A stretch of DNA of 61,151 bases from Acanthamoeba castellanii str. Neff (lineage: Eukaryota; Discosea; Longamoebia; Acanthamoebidae): contig NW_004457262.1 in assembly GCF_000313135.1 (NCBI RefSeq), forward strand, positions 46,431 to 107,581. Reading direction: 5' to 3'. The notes under the pieces were generated by a model, which was not told where the DNA came from, searched no databases, and was given only the letters and a program-made list of their open reading frames with translations. Below, one piece after another: positions 22,366 through 33,400 of this stretch. Position numbers and translations under genes: made by a program. Numbering within the stretch: position 1 is the stretch's first letter; each line of letters starts with the position of its first letter.

Positions 22366-23466
22366 CTACAGCTTCTGGAGGTACCACGAAGGGTACCTGT
22401 TACGGGTGGACAGCACCTGCAGGTTGTTGGCGAACGCGAACTCGTTCACAGCTCCCTTCACCGCTCCACTCCCCTCCGATCCTGCCATGTTGATCACCAT
22501 CAATAACTCAACCCAATAAAGTGCTGGTGGAAGGCAACACACCATCCATGCATTGACGCCATGACTGGCCAAGCTCGTGGGCTTCGGATCCAGAAAGGTA
22601 GTCGTGGCCGGCGAAGATACCGCCCATCCGCAGCTTGGGCCACCAGGTGCGCAGGTCCTCGCGCACCCCGCAGTAGTCGTGGCGCGCGTCCACGTAGATG
22701 AAGTCGAGCGAGTCGTCCGGCACAAGCTTGGCGGCCTCGGTCGTGTACATGCGCAAGAACTCGGTGATGTGGGCGTACCGCTCCAAGTTGCGCTTGGTCT
22801 CCTCGAAGCGCGCCTCCTGATCAGAATCTTCCACCTGCACCAGACGATCGGGTTAGTTTTGGCAACACGCGCACGAGACGAGTGGGTACGTTGGCGCCGT
22901 CATCGTAGCTTTCTTGATGCTTCCACACATCAACGAGGATGTACTTCTCACAGCTTGGCCAGCGCGAGAGGGTCTCATTCGAGAAAAGTCCTTGCTGCAC
23001 TCCTGGAGGAAGAAAAGTCAACACCGCCTCGTTTCGTTGGTGGTGATGACGCTCTCGATCACAACCGGGTGTCGTGTGCCATGCGAGCCGTGCGTGTCGT
23101 CAAGTGCCAGGTGCAGTGAAAGGGAGAAAGGTTACCGAGCTCGGCGCCAGTCTTGAGTTCGTAGAGCTCGGCAAGACAGCCCAGCTGCTCGCGACTCCCG
23201 AGGGGTATCAGCGGCAGTCGTTGGCCTCTTTTCCTCCCCTCCGGTCGCTGCTGTGGCCACCATCCGGCCTTGGGCGGGATGAGCGAGCCGCACTGGCTGT
23301 AGATCGTGTCCACGTCACTTTCGGACGCCCGCTCAGGGTACCGCCAAGTCTCCTCCCTCACGTCGTCATGCAAAGGGGGACTCCCGCAGGAGGAGGAGGA
23401 GAGGAGCAAGTAGAGACAAAGGGAGAACAGGACGAAGCTGACAACACGCCAGTCCACCATCACCAT
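22366..23466 (-). CDS. Membrane-anchored or secreted class I methyltransferase (Methyltransf_24-like)
   Basis: Four exons (23466-23136, 23002-22890, 22834-22543, 22481-22366) sum to 852 bases, 283 residues. The protein starts MVMVDWRVVSFVLFSLCLYL, a hydrophobic signal peptide or type II anchor. The catalytic domain shows YILVDVWKHQESYDD (SAM-binding first strand and acidic loop), EFLRMYTTEAAKLVPDDSLD, DFIYVDARHDYCGVREDL and LRMGGIFAGHDYL, then MDGSEGSGAVKGAVNEFA. This arrangement is that of the Methyltransf_24 group found in algae, fungi and protists, whose substrate is generally unknown. The leader implies action in the secretory pathway, perhaps on glycans, which is inference. It lies 94 bases downstream of the diaminopimelate decarboxylase gene on the same strand. 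Confidence 0.82.
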
Positions 23467-23560
23467 CTTTTGGTACTTTTTCCTGAAGGAATGGTATCCT
23501 TTTCTGCGCTGGCTGACAAAAAAGAACGGAACGCCATGCAAAAACCCCTTGTGCTTGCGT

Positions 23561-25727
23561 CTAGTTGGGGAGGAAGTGCTCGGTCGCGGGGTCCCTGAGG
23601 TTGTAGTTGGAGGCCATCGAATGGCCGTAGGCACCTAGAGGCAGGTAAAGGATGAGTCACACAATGATGGCGGGAATGCCGATGTGACGTACCAGCAGTG
23701 GCGATGAGCACGATGTCGCCCTCTTGGGTATCGGCCGGCATCGTGCGCGCGTGTCCAAAGACTGCGCGGGCAATGGGTGGTGGTGAGTTGGGTGGTTCGG
23801 GGGCTGCGCTGTAGCAGAGTTGATTCACGCACCATCACCCGACTCGCAGATGTTGCCCACGATCTCAGCGGTGATGGAAGGCCCGCCCGGAGTGGAATGG
23901 AGGCGGGACAGGTTCACGATCTGATGGTGTGCAGCGTAGAGGATCGGACGGATGAGGGAGTTGAAGCCCGTGTCCACGCCTGGAAGCACAATTTCGCAAC
24001 AGCCGTATCAAGTGCATGTAAGCCAACGGGACCAATATGGGCCAGTTGTGTCGAGGAGAGAAGGTCAACCGATGTAGTTGTAGCTGCCCTTGGACTTGAG
24101 CTGCGTCACGGTGCACAGGAGCACGCCTGGAATCGATTCGCTGTTATCAACTGTTCGTAGTTGGGGACTAGGCAGATGGGGTTGCACTTACCAGCTTCGG
24201 CAATGGGGAAGCGGCCGGGCTCGAGCCAGAGGGAGAACTCGGGGTTCTTCTGCTTGAACTCCTTCACCAGCTTGTCCACTTCCTAGCACGCACAGCAAGG
24301 CGACACAGCCGAGATTGGCCCTCTCTCAACGCTGCCCTGGCGCTCACTCGGGGGCGGGGGAGGGGGCACTCACCTGCATGTTGAGCGCCGTCTGCTCGCC
24401 GGGTACCTCGACAATCCCAAGGCCTCTGCAGAAGGGGAGCTATTAGGTCGGCGTCTCCCTCTCGAGAAGAAGCAAACGGTTGGCGGTGGCCGTGAGCGTA
24501 CCCGCCCAGATCAAGGGACGTGGCCGAAGGGAAGTACTGACGCGCGCAGGCCGCAAGGTAGTCGGCGTTCTCCCTCCATGTGGTGGACGAGAGAATACCA
24601 GAGCCCACGTGGGCGTGGAGCGCGGCCACGTGCACACCGTGCTTGGCGGCGAGCTCGGCCGCGATGGGCAGCTCTTCGGAGGCGATGCCGAACTTGCTCT
24701 CCTTGCCCGCCGTTTTCACATGCTCGTGGTGTCCCTACGCGCACACAAAGATTGCCGCGTTTCGTGTTCCATGGTAAGTCGCACACACCACTTTGGCGAA
24801 CGACAGCACAGCTGAGTGTCAGCTGGCCGAGAGCGGAAAAAGTGCGTACCTTACGCACGGAGGGGTCGAGGCGCAGCATGATGTGTTTGCCCGCGAACGT
24901 GGAGCCCCACTGCTGGAGAGGATAGAGCGAATCTGGGTCGATGCGGACATCACGATGTCGCGAACGAGACAGAGAAAGGGGATGTGAGTTGCGTTCGAGG
25001 CTGTGGCAACGAGCTTCCCTTACGCAGCGATTGTGGTATCAGCGCTCATTGATCTCTGATCGGACTGTTCCCCAGCGGCGGAACAGGACAAACAAGTCGT
25101 GAAAGCACAACCACGCCACTGTAAGTACCCAGCGTAACGATGGCACCCACGCTCAGGGCGTACTCGTACTCCTCTGCGCATGGGGAAAGTGCCGTGCATC
25201 AGATATCAGCGCACGATCACGCTCGTTAGAAGAGGTTGGTACTGCGTGGAGCGAAGTTCGGCGTGAAGAGAAGACGGCCGCCACGGAAAGGCGATGTAGT
25301 GGTGGCGGGCGCCGCCGAGTCGATCAGCTTCAGGCCGGGGAACAGCGCCAGCACGTGCTTCACTTCGCCGGGGCTCACGCATTCGAACCCGAACCCGGCC
25401 TCGTACACAGCTCGCAACACTGCCAGAATAAATAAATAAATAAAACTCAAAATATGAAAGTGGGCGCGGTGGCGTACCGTCAGGGTGAGGGTTGGCCTTG
25501 ATGGCGTAGAAGAAGGAATCGATGGAGGAAAGGCTGCGGAGTTGAGAAAGGGCCTGCGCAACGGAGGGTCCATCGTAGACGTAGAGCGGCGAAGACTCCC
25601 GCGCCAAATCAATCAGCTGCTGGGTCCTCCCCTCCGTGCTCCACCACCGCCCCTCGATCCCGGACGCCGCTTCCGCCTGCATTCCAATATCAATTTTAAT
25701 ATTGACCGATTTTCTTATGTTCGCCAT
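23561..25727 (-). CDS. LYSA: Diaminopimelate decarboxylase (PLP fold III)
   Basis: Roughly ten exons encode an alanine-racemase-fold decarboxylase. FFYAIKANPHPD holds the PLP Lys. Further blocks are GFGFECVSPGEVKHVL, a His in LHAHVGSGI, EPGRFPIAEAGVLL, the catalytic Cys in CESGDVFG, and the C-terminal AYGHSMASNYNLRDP. The enzyme converts meso-diaminopimelate to lysine, the last step of the bacterial and plant pathway. The sequence resembles the decarboxylase half of the bacterial aspartokinase-LysA fusions (Xanthomonas type) more than plant plastid LysA, but no aspartokinase domain is attached. No plastid or mitochondrial leader is obvious in the N-terminus MANIRKSVNIKIDIG. It shares a 230-base divergent promoter with the next gene. 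Ornithine decarboxylase-like relatives are less likely because of the DapDC-specific EPGR and ANPHP blocks. Confidence 0.88.
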
Positions 25728-25958
25728 GATTTCCCCCGATTTCCTCCTAGCCGAAGAATGTCACGAATGTTGTTGCCCTGCAGGTGTTGCAAAGAAATTT
25801 CTGGTTTAGCTACCTTCCGCGCATTGGGCGCTAAGTCCGAGAAAAAGACTAAAACCTTTTCGCGGGAGGCTGATCCTTTTTTCTTCACCCGCACACAAAC
25901 GCATCATCACAGACCACCAACCATCCTCGACTTCCAACCATCCTCCACACATCCCACA

Positions 25959-27233
25959 ATGAACGCCTTCATCGCTTACCCCAGCTCGACCGCCTACAAC
26001 TGCCNNNNNNNNNNNNNNNNNNNNNNNNNNNNNNNNNNNNNNNNNNNNNNNNNNNNNNNNNNNNNNACGTTCGGCTTCGCGACCACGCTCAACGAGGTGC
26101 CGATGGTGTTCAACTTCACGCACCCGTTGGTCAACGACACCCTTATGTCGTTCGCCGACGTGGCCTTCGTCGTGGAGCGCGGCGCGGTCAAGTGGCTCTG
26201 GGCCTTTGACGGCGCCTGGCCCTTCGATTCGCGCGCTTCGGGATTCACCCTCACCGCTTCGCTCGAGCTCGAGGCCGCGGGGGTCACCGGCGTCGAGAGG
26301 CTCAATGACCACCCGCGCCCCGGCCGCACCACCTACAGCGTCAACCACCACAGCAAAGACAACGGCAACAACAACGGAGGCAAGAGCCTGGAGGTCAAGT
26401 TCGTCGTGTTTGATCGGGCCGTGTCCGACGGCGAGCTCGTCGACGTCGTGCACGCCGTTGAGCTTGTCACCACCGGCGGCGCGCAGGTGGCTCACTTCCA
26501 CTTCACCTTCCCGGCATTCCGCTACACGTTCGTCTACGACCCCGAGCTGGTGCTGGTGGTGCGCGAAGTCGACGGCGAGAGCTCGGCGTCGCCCGGCGGG
26601 CTCATCGCCGGCATCGTGGCGCTGGCGTTCATCGGCGGCCTGGTCGGGCTGGCCGTGGTGCGGTCTGCCCTCGCCGCCCCGCCCGCGGACGAGGCCTATC
26701 GTGGTCTGGGCGAGCTCGACCACAACCACGTCCTGGTGCCGACCGACGACATCGAGCAGACGCCGCCGCCGCTGACCAAGGGCCGACGTCCCTCGTACGA
26801 CGCGGGCGCCAGCGTCGAGCGAGAGGCGGCGCCAGGAAGAGCGAGCAGCAAGCGGTCGGTTGCGGGCGGCGGCGGTAGTGGCGGGAACAACCGCTATCGC
26901 TACGACTACGAGGAGGAGGACGACAACTTCTACAGGGGCGAGGGGGACTTTGAGATGGAGGTGCTCTCCCGGCCAACAGCCACAGCCGGGGCCAAGAAGC
27001 AGGCCCGAACCACACGGATCAGGGCGCCCAGTCAGAGCAGCGGCAACAGCGCGGCCAAGGGCTCGAGCCATACTGTGCGGGAGGAAGACGATGATGGCAC
27101 CTACGACAGCGAGTTCAACGGACGCCAGACGCGGTCGGGCGGGAGGGCGGCGGGGGTGCATCCCAACAGGCCCAGAGCCCCGACAGCGTACCAGTGGGAG
27201 GGGACCGATGACGACACCACCTACCTATCATGA
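25959..27233 (+). CDS. Type I membrane protein of unknown function (contains assembly gap)
   Basis: The likely start is ATG 25959 (MNAFIAYPSSTAYNC), immediately before 62 undetermined bases, so the N-terminus is incomplete and the frame across the gap is not certain. After the gap the predicted extracellular region has sequons NFTH and NDTL and a beta-rich sequence (VNDTLMSFADVAFVVERG, AHFHFTFPAFRYTFVYD). One transmembrane segment follows (GLIAGIVALAFIGGLVGLAV, about 26600-26660). The tail of about 190 residues is charged and disordered, with acidic clusters (YDYEEEDDNFYRGEGDFE) and Arg/Ser-rich stretches. I recognise no family. A signal peptide is expected and may be partly hidden by the gap. 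The stop lies 177 bases from the convergent RhoGEF-dynamin stop. Confidence 0.65.
   Translation: MNAFIAYPSSTAYNCXXXXXXXXXXXXXXXXXXXXXTFGFATTLNEVPMVFNFTHPLVNDTLMSFADVAFVVERGAVKWLWAFDGAWPFDSRASGFTLTASLELEAAGVTGVERLNDHPRPGRTTYSVNHHSKDNGNNNGGKSLEVKFVVFDRAVSDGELVDVVHAVELVTTGGAQVAHFHFTFPAFRYTFVYDPELVLVVREVDGESSASPGGLIAGIVALAFIGGLVGLAVVRSALAAPPADEAYRGLGELDHNHVLVPTDDIEQTPPPLTKGRRPSYDAGASVEREAAPGRASSKRSVAGGGGSGGNNRYRYDYEEEDDNFYRGEGDFEMEVLSRPTATAGAKKQARTTRIRAPSQSSGNSAAKGSSHTVREEDDDGTYDSEFNGRQTRSGGRAAGVHPNRPRAPTAYQWEGTDDDTTYLS
26005..26066. other. Assembly gap (62 N)
   Basis: Undetermined bases fall inside the N-terminal coding part of the type I membrane protein gene. Confidence 1.
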
Positions 27234-27410
27234 TCATTCCCAACAACAATAGACATGAAAGATTAACTTCCCACAGTCCTTGTTCTTGTGTTGATGTGTT
27301 GATGTGTGGGTAGTAAAACATGTGGTTAGGCCAAACCCCTTTGTTTGTATTGGTCCATGTGGACTACACTGTTACATAAAACAAACCCATCAAGCTGCTT
27401 CCTCCTCTCA

Positions 27411-30400
27411 TTAGTTCTTGGTGGGCTCGCTGGTGGTGCTGCTCGTCATGGCGGGGTGGCAGAAGTCGGGCTGGAGGCTCTGGAAGAGGGCTCGCCTCTC
27501 CTCGCACACCTTGAGCACCTCGTCCAGCTTGGCCAGTTCTGACTTGAGCTGGTCGAGGTAGAGGCCGACGTCGAACAGCTTCTCAATCGCTTCGTCGTTC
27601 AGCTCGGCCAGCTTGCGTTGCATGGCGCTCGTCAACACGCTCTTCTCATACAACCTGTAATGCATCGGTTGGCAACCATTCCTCTTGGTCGTCCATCATG
27701 CGTGTGCGGTGTGTGCGTGTGCGGTGTGTGCGTGTGCGGTGTGCGTGTGCGGTGTGTGCGTGTGCGGTGTGCGTGTGCGGTATGCGTGCGTGGAGGACTG
27801 CGTACAGAGGGACGAGGCAGAACTCCTGGAACTTGAGGAGGGTGTTACGGGCCACGCGGTCCCTGATGTCGTTGAAGTAGCGCGAGGCCAGCGGCACAAA
27901 GTCCTTCTTCAGCTTGTCCTCGGTGTCCTGCCAGCTGCTCAGCAGCGAGCGCGACGACCCACCACCTCCGCCAGCGTGGTGGGTGCTCCCCGGCGGGGAC
28001 GAGGTCAGGAGGCGCTCCATCGAGTCCGACAGGAGCGTATTGCGGGGCGGCCCCTTGGGCGTGCTGGGCGCCGACGAGGCGGTGGTGAGCGAGCCGATCG
28101 ACGAGTTGCGCATACCGAGCAGGCCCAGGCCGCGGTCGGGTCCCGGGCCGCCGCTGGTCGAGCCCACGCCCGAACCCGAGCCGGAGCCGGGCGAGGGCAC
28201 GGTCACGCCCAGCTGGCCGCCCGATGGAGGTCCCGGCTCGTCGCGGGCCGACACGCGGGGCGAGCCGGGCGACGAGGTGCCCGCCGCACCGCCGCGGGCG
28301 TTGTTGTTGGGCGTCGGCGGCGGCGTGGTGGTCTTGTCCGACAGGTCGCCGCCCACAGAGCGCTTGCGCAGCTCCAGCGCCAGGGGCGAACCGGAGGGGT
28401 GCAGGTGCCCATCCTGTCCACCTGCATACATCGCGTCGTGTCGTGTGTGCCGTGAGTGTCGTGCCGTGTGTGTCGTGCCGTGTGTGCGGTCGCGCGTGTG
28501 CGGTGTGTGCGGTGCGTACCGGTGAATTCGCTGGGGCGCCTGGCGATGAGGCTGCCCTTGCGCTTGGGCTCGTCGTCGCCGCGCGGGATGAGGAAGCTGC
28601 CGCGCAGGCGGGACGAGGTGGTGAGCGACGGCAGAGGCGTGGCGTAGGTCCGGATGCGCTCGTCGGTCAGCAGAGTGGGGAAGTAGACCAACCGACGGCA
28701 GCGCAGCTCCTCGAGGCACTTCTCCTGGGCCAGCGCCACCACCTTCTTCACGTGGCTGTAGAAGTGGTCGCGCACGCAGAAGGCCAGCTGGGGCGACGAG
28801 TACTTGAGCTTGCGGCCCAGCAGCAGGTCGTTGTACATCTCGTTCACCCCCTTGAAGGCACCACCATCGCCACCTTGGCCATTATTTGTCGACGAGCCGC
28901 GGTTCATGGTGGGCGAAGAAGAAGATGAAGGAGATGATGATGAAGGAGAAGAAGATGAAGCTGAGGTGGTGTAGGCGGAGAAGCGGTAGGCGTTGAGCGA
29001 CGAGGCAAAGGGCGACGAGGCCGGGCGGCCGGTGGTGGTGGACTTGCGCTTGAGGGTGGTGTCGACGATGGCGCACAGCCGCTGGAAGATCTTGAGCGTG
29101 CGGCGGAAGAGCTTGTCCACGAAGGGCGCAAAGGCCTCGCGGAACTTGGTCTCGGCCACCTCGGCCGCCTTGGTCATGAACTCGTGGGGCGACAGGCGAT
29201 CGGAGAGGGGGATGGCCTGCAGCTCGAGCAGGTTGAGGTGGAACTCGAGGTTCTCGACGAAGCCGCGGAACTCGGTGAGCAGCTTGCGCAGCTGCGCGCC
29301 GCCGGAGCCCAGGCAATTGTCCCAGAAGGGCGTGCGCCAGCGGCGGTCCTTGGTCAGCAGCGCCGTGTCCGCCAGACCCACCATTCCACGCGACTTGTCT
29401 AAACACGACACACCACACGACATACACACGACACACGACACACACGACGAGTGAGTGAACTGAGTTCCGCACGTCACGCGATGTGGCAATGGCGCGCACC
29501 AAAGAGATCGTAGTCGGAGAGCGCGCCGGTGATGTTGAAGACGGCGGAGAAGTTGCTCTCGAGGGAGTAGAAGATGGTGGCTAGGAACTCGTTGGAGTAC
29601 TTGCCGGCGATGAAGCGCAGCTTGGTGATGCGGCCCGCGCGGTCGGTCTCGAGCTCCTGCACGGCGGCCTCGAGCTGTCGCTGGATGTTGACCCGCCGAT
29701 CGGCGGTCTTCTGGCTCAGGGTGTCGATCAGCGCCGGAATCTGAGGGATGAGCTCCTTGTGCTTCTTCCACGTCAGCTCCAGCAGGTAGCGGCGCAGCCT
29801 GTTCACGCCCAGACGCTTCTTCAAGCTGGTGCGGTGGTGAAAGAGGAAAAATTTCAATCACGCCAGCGTCAGTTAACCATGAATTCCTCAAATATTTCTT
29901 ATAAAGAAGGGTGGTGGGGTGGAGGTGAACCTCTTGTCGTAGCCGAGCTTCTCGAGGATCATGAGGTCGCGGTAGTAGCAGTTGATGACCTTCTTCTGGA
30001 AGTCCTCCTTGTTGGTGAGCTTGGACCGCACGGCGTCGTTGAACAAGCTGATGTAGAACGAATTGTGCGGCCGCAGCGAGAGCTGCTTGTTGACCTCCTC
30101 GGGCGAGGTGAAGTTCTTCATGAGGTGGTAGAACTTGGAGTAGGCGAAGACCGTCCGCGAGAAGGTCGGGTCGTATTCCTTGACCAGGTCCAGCAGGTAG
30201 TTGCGCGCGTAGCTCGCGCTCTCGCTCTGGGCGTCGATGAACTCCTCCACCACGAGAATGATGCGGTTGGACGGCGCGATCAGCTTGCGCACGGCATTCT
30301 CCGTTTCGCTCATCTCGGCCTTCGTGCCCGACCGGAACGCCAGGCCTGTGGTGCAATTGGTCAGACAAATAGTGTACACGTATATGTAAAGGAATATATA

Positions 30401-33400
30401 CACAAGATAAATACACATATGCGTGTGTGGTGTGTGTAGATATATGATGTAAATGTTCAGATACGTACCTGGTGCGTCGATCAGGGTCATGTCGAAGGTG
30501 CTCTGGTACTCGTAGGTGGCGTGGACGGGCCGGCCCAGGTCGGCTAGCGCCTGCGCGCTAAAGGCCGGCATGTTGGCCCCGGGCACGGCGCGCGGCGAGC
30601 TGGTGGCGGCCATGGTCAAGGGCGCCACGACGGCGGGCGCCGTGGTGACCTCGACGGCCGGCATGTCGCCGTTGTCGCGCCGGACCGGCACGGCGCCGTC
30701 CTTGGTGACGGCGTTGGCGTTCAGGCGAGGCGACGAGACCGAGCGCGGGAAGGAGCGGGGCGAGGTCAGCTTGCCGCCGGTGCTGCTGGCCGGCGACGGC
30801 ACCGAGTCGAGCTTGTCCACGGGCACGTCGATCGAGAAGCTGATGTTCTCCATCTTGCGGCTGCCCTCGCGCTTGATCTGCTTGTCGGCGTCGGGCTCGC
30901 CTGCGGCTGCGGCGGCGGAGGACTTGGGCGTGGTGGCGCCGTCGGCCTTTTTCTCGGCAGCGGCAGCGCCGTCGCCCACGGCCTCGGCCAGCTTGTCGAA
31001 CGCCGGCGGCTTGGAGTCGCGGCGGCCGGTCTTCTCGTCCCTGTGGCGCTCGGCTTGGCCGCGCTTGAGGGTACCGTCCTTGCGGTCCTTGCTTCGTGTC
31101 GACATCACGATTGTCGACATGGAAGACGACGGCGTGGAGGCGGAGCTCGATGCCGCAGACGTCGAAGTGGACGACAACGACGATAACGAAGAGGTAGATG
31201 ACGACGCAGAGTAGGCGCCCTGGTTCTTCTTCTTCATCACCTCCGGGAAGTGCGAGAGCGACACCGCCTGGGTCTTTTCCACGCCATTGCGGGAGATGTA
31301 GCTGAGCAGGACCTTGGGCTCGTGCCTCTCGGCCTGGTTCTTGATCTGCAGGCTCAAGGGCCTCCTCGTCGCACCTAGTCGCGCAGCGAAAAAAAAACAA
31401 GTCAGTCATGGCCCCCGCCGCCGCCGCCCGCGAATGTACGTACCGTAGCCCACGTCGGTGAACTGGTGGCCGAGGAAGGCCTCCAACAGGGTCGACTTGC
31501 CCTGCCCTCGCAGACCCACCAGCACGATCTCCGGCATCTCCAGCTCGAGATTCAGACTGTGTGCGTGTAGCGTCGCGTGGTGTCGTGTCGTGTGTGCGTG
31601 TGCATGCGATGAGTTACGAAATGCTCCAAGGCCAAGAGCGATTGATTGGTGAGTGGGGCGTACTCCTTGGCCAGGGCGGTGATGAGGTCGAACGCCTTGT
31701 AGAGCTGGCGCGGGTAGGGCCGCTTCCAGTCGTACGACGAGACCTGCTCCTCGGTGGAGACGTCGATCTCGGTGCGCTCCACGCCCCCGTCGCCCTTCTC
31801 CCGCGCCTCCTTGATGCGGCGCACCTCCTGGGCCACATGGTTCAGGTCCTTGGTGTCGTCCTTAAGCTCGTCCTTGCGCCGCTTGAGATCGATGATCTTG
31901 CGGCGCTGCTCCGAGTTGATGAAGTCCCGCTTGCGCATGGCCTCGTCCCACATCAGCACCCGCTCGTCGAACTCGCGCTGGAGGAACTTCTCCTTCTCCT
32001 CGTTGAGCGCGCCCAGCTGCTGCCGGATGCGGTCCTTCTTCTTGAGCACGATGGCGTTGCTCTTCAGTACCGCCTCGAAGTCGGCCCGGATCTTCTTGTG
32101 CTCCTTCTCCAGCTCGCGCTCCTTTTTCTCCAGGATCAGGATCTCCGACTCCTTCCTCTGCCCAAACACCTGCGCGGCCAAGCCCTTGAGAAAAACACGA
32201 CACGACACGACACGACACGACACGACACGACACGACACGACACGACACGACACGACACGACACGACACGACACGACACGACACGACACGAGACACGACAC
32301 GACACGACACGACACGACCAACGACACGACACACCGCGCACGGAGGTGGGCCGCGTACCACGCTGCCGGAACCGTATCCGGCGGTCTGGGACTGAAGGTC
32401 CTGCTTGCCGCGGATGGCGGTGCCGCTGAGGCTGATGGAGTAGCCTCCGCGCTGGTCGGGCGTGGAGTCGGTCTTGGCCTTGTCCGTATACTCGTTGGTG
32501 ATCTCGCTCAGCTTCTGCATGAGGCAGCGCTTGTCCTCGAGCGTGGGCATCGCGAGCGTGTAGAACTTGGTCGTCTCAAAGTTGACCAGATCGAACGCAT
32601 TCGCAATGGCAGCTGAAAAACACAGAGAGAAAAATCGTTAGCTAACGACACCGCACACACGACACACGTGATACACAACACACGCAGCACGCATGTTCGC
32701 CCAAGTGGGCGGACATACACTCGTTGTCGCGGATAAAGGTCTGCTTGAGGGCGATCTCGTCCTTGAGCTTGTAGACGACGCCGGCCTGGTTCTTGCCCTT
32801 GAGCATCGGCCGCGCCAGGATGAGGATGTTGTTGAACAGGAAGTACTTCCGCTCCATTTCCTTGCCGGCGCGGAGGTCCACCAGCATGCCCTCCTGCACG
32901 AACTTGCGCCCGGGCTCCACCAGCTTCAGGGTCTGCAGCAGCGCGCATGCCACGAATTCCAAGAGTGACCCACGGATAAGTCGATGGCTCCAGACAGGTG
33001 GTGGTCATGGTGTGTGGGCGTGGGGGTGGGGAGGTAGTACGCCGACGACGCCAGTGTCCGAAACGATCGCGTTCTGGATTTCGAGGAGCTTCTGCACGTT
33101 CTCCACCTTGCGCTTGTTTTCGTTGACGTCGGTGACGACTTCGGTCATCTTGGCCACCGCGGCCAGGAGGTTCTCGTAATCGAAGTGGTCCTTCGGCGTG
33201 TGTTGCACGATCTCCTGCTCGCCACGCGGTGTGGTGAGAAGTGTGAGAGTACGAGAAGAGAAAGAGCTGTGAACGAACCCTCAAGAGCAACGGATACTTG
33301 CAGATACGTTGAATGGGCTTGATGATGAAGCTGCCGATGTCTTGTCTGTGACAGCGCTCGTTCTTTTTGCATTCCTGTTGTTGTGGTCGTTGGCGCCAAC

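Noticed and set aside
25806..27161. A 451-codon minus-strand frame through the assembly gap
   Set aside because: It is antisense to the membrane-protein gene, is low complexity, and is bridged by undetermined bases.
31561..32616. A 351-codon plus-strand frame with a THRHD-like repeat
   Set aside because: It lies antisense to the coiled coil of the RhoGEF-dynamin and reads through the CACGA microsatellite; the repeat alone makes the frame open.
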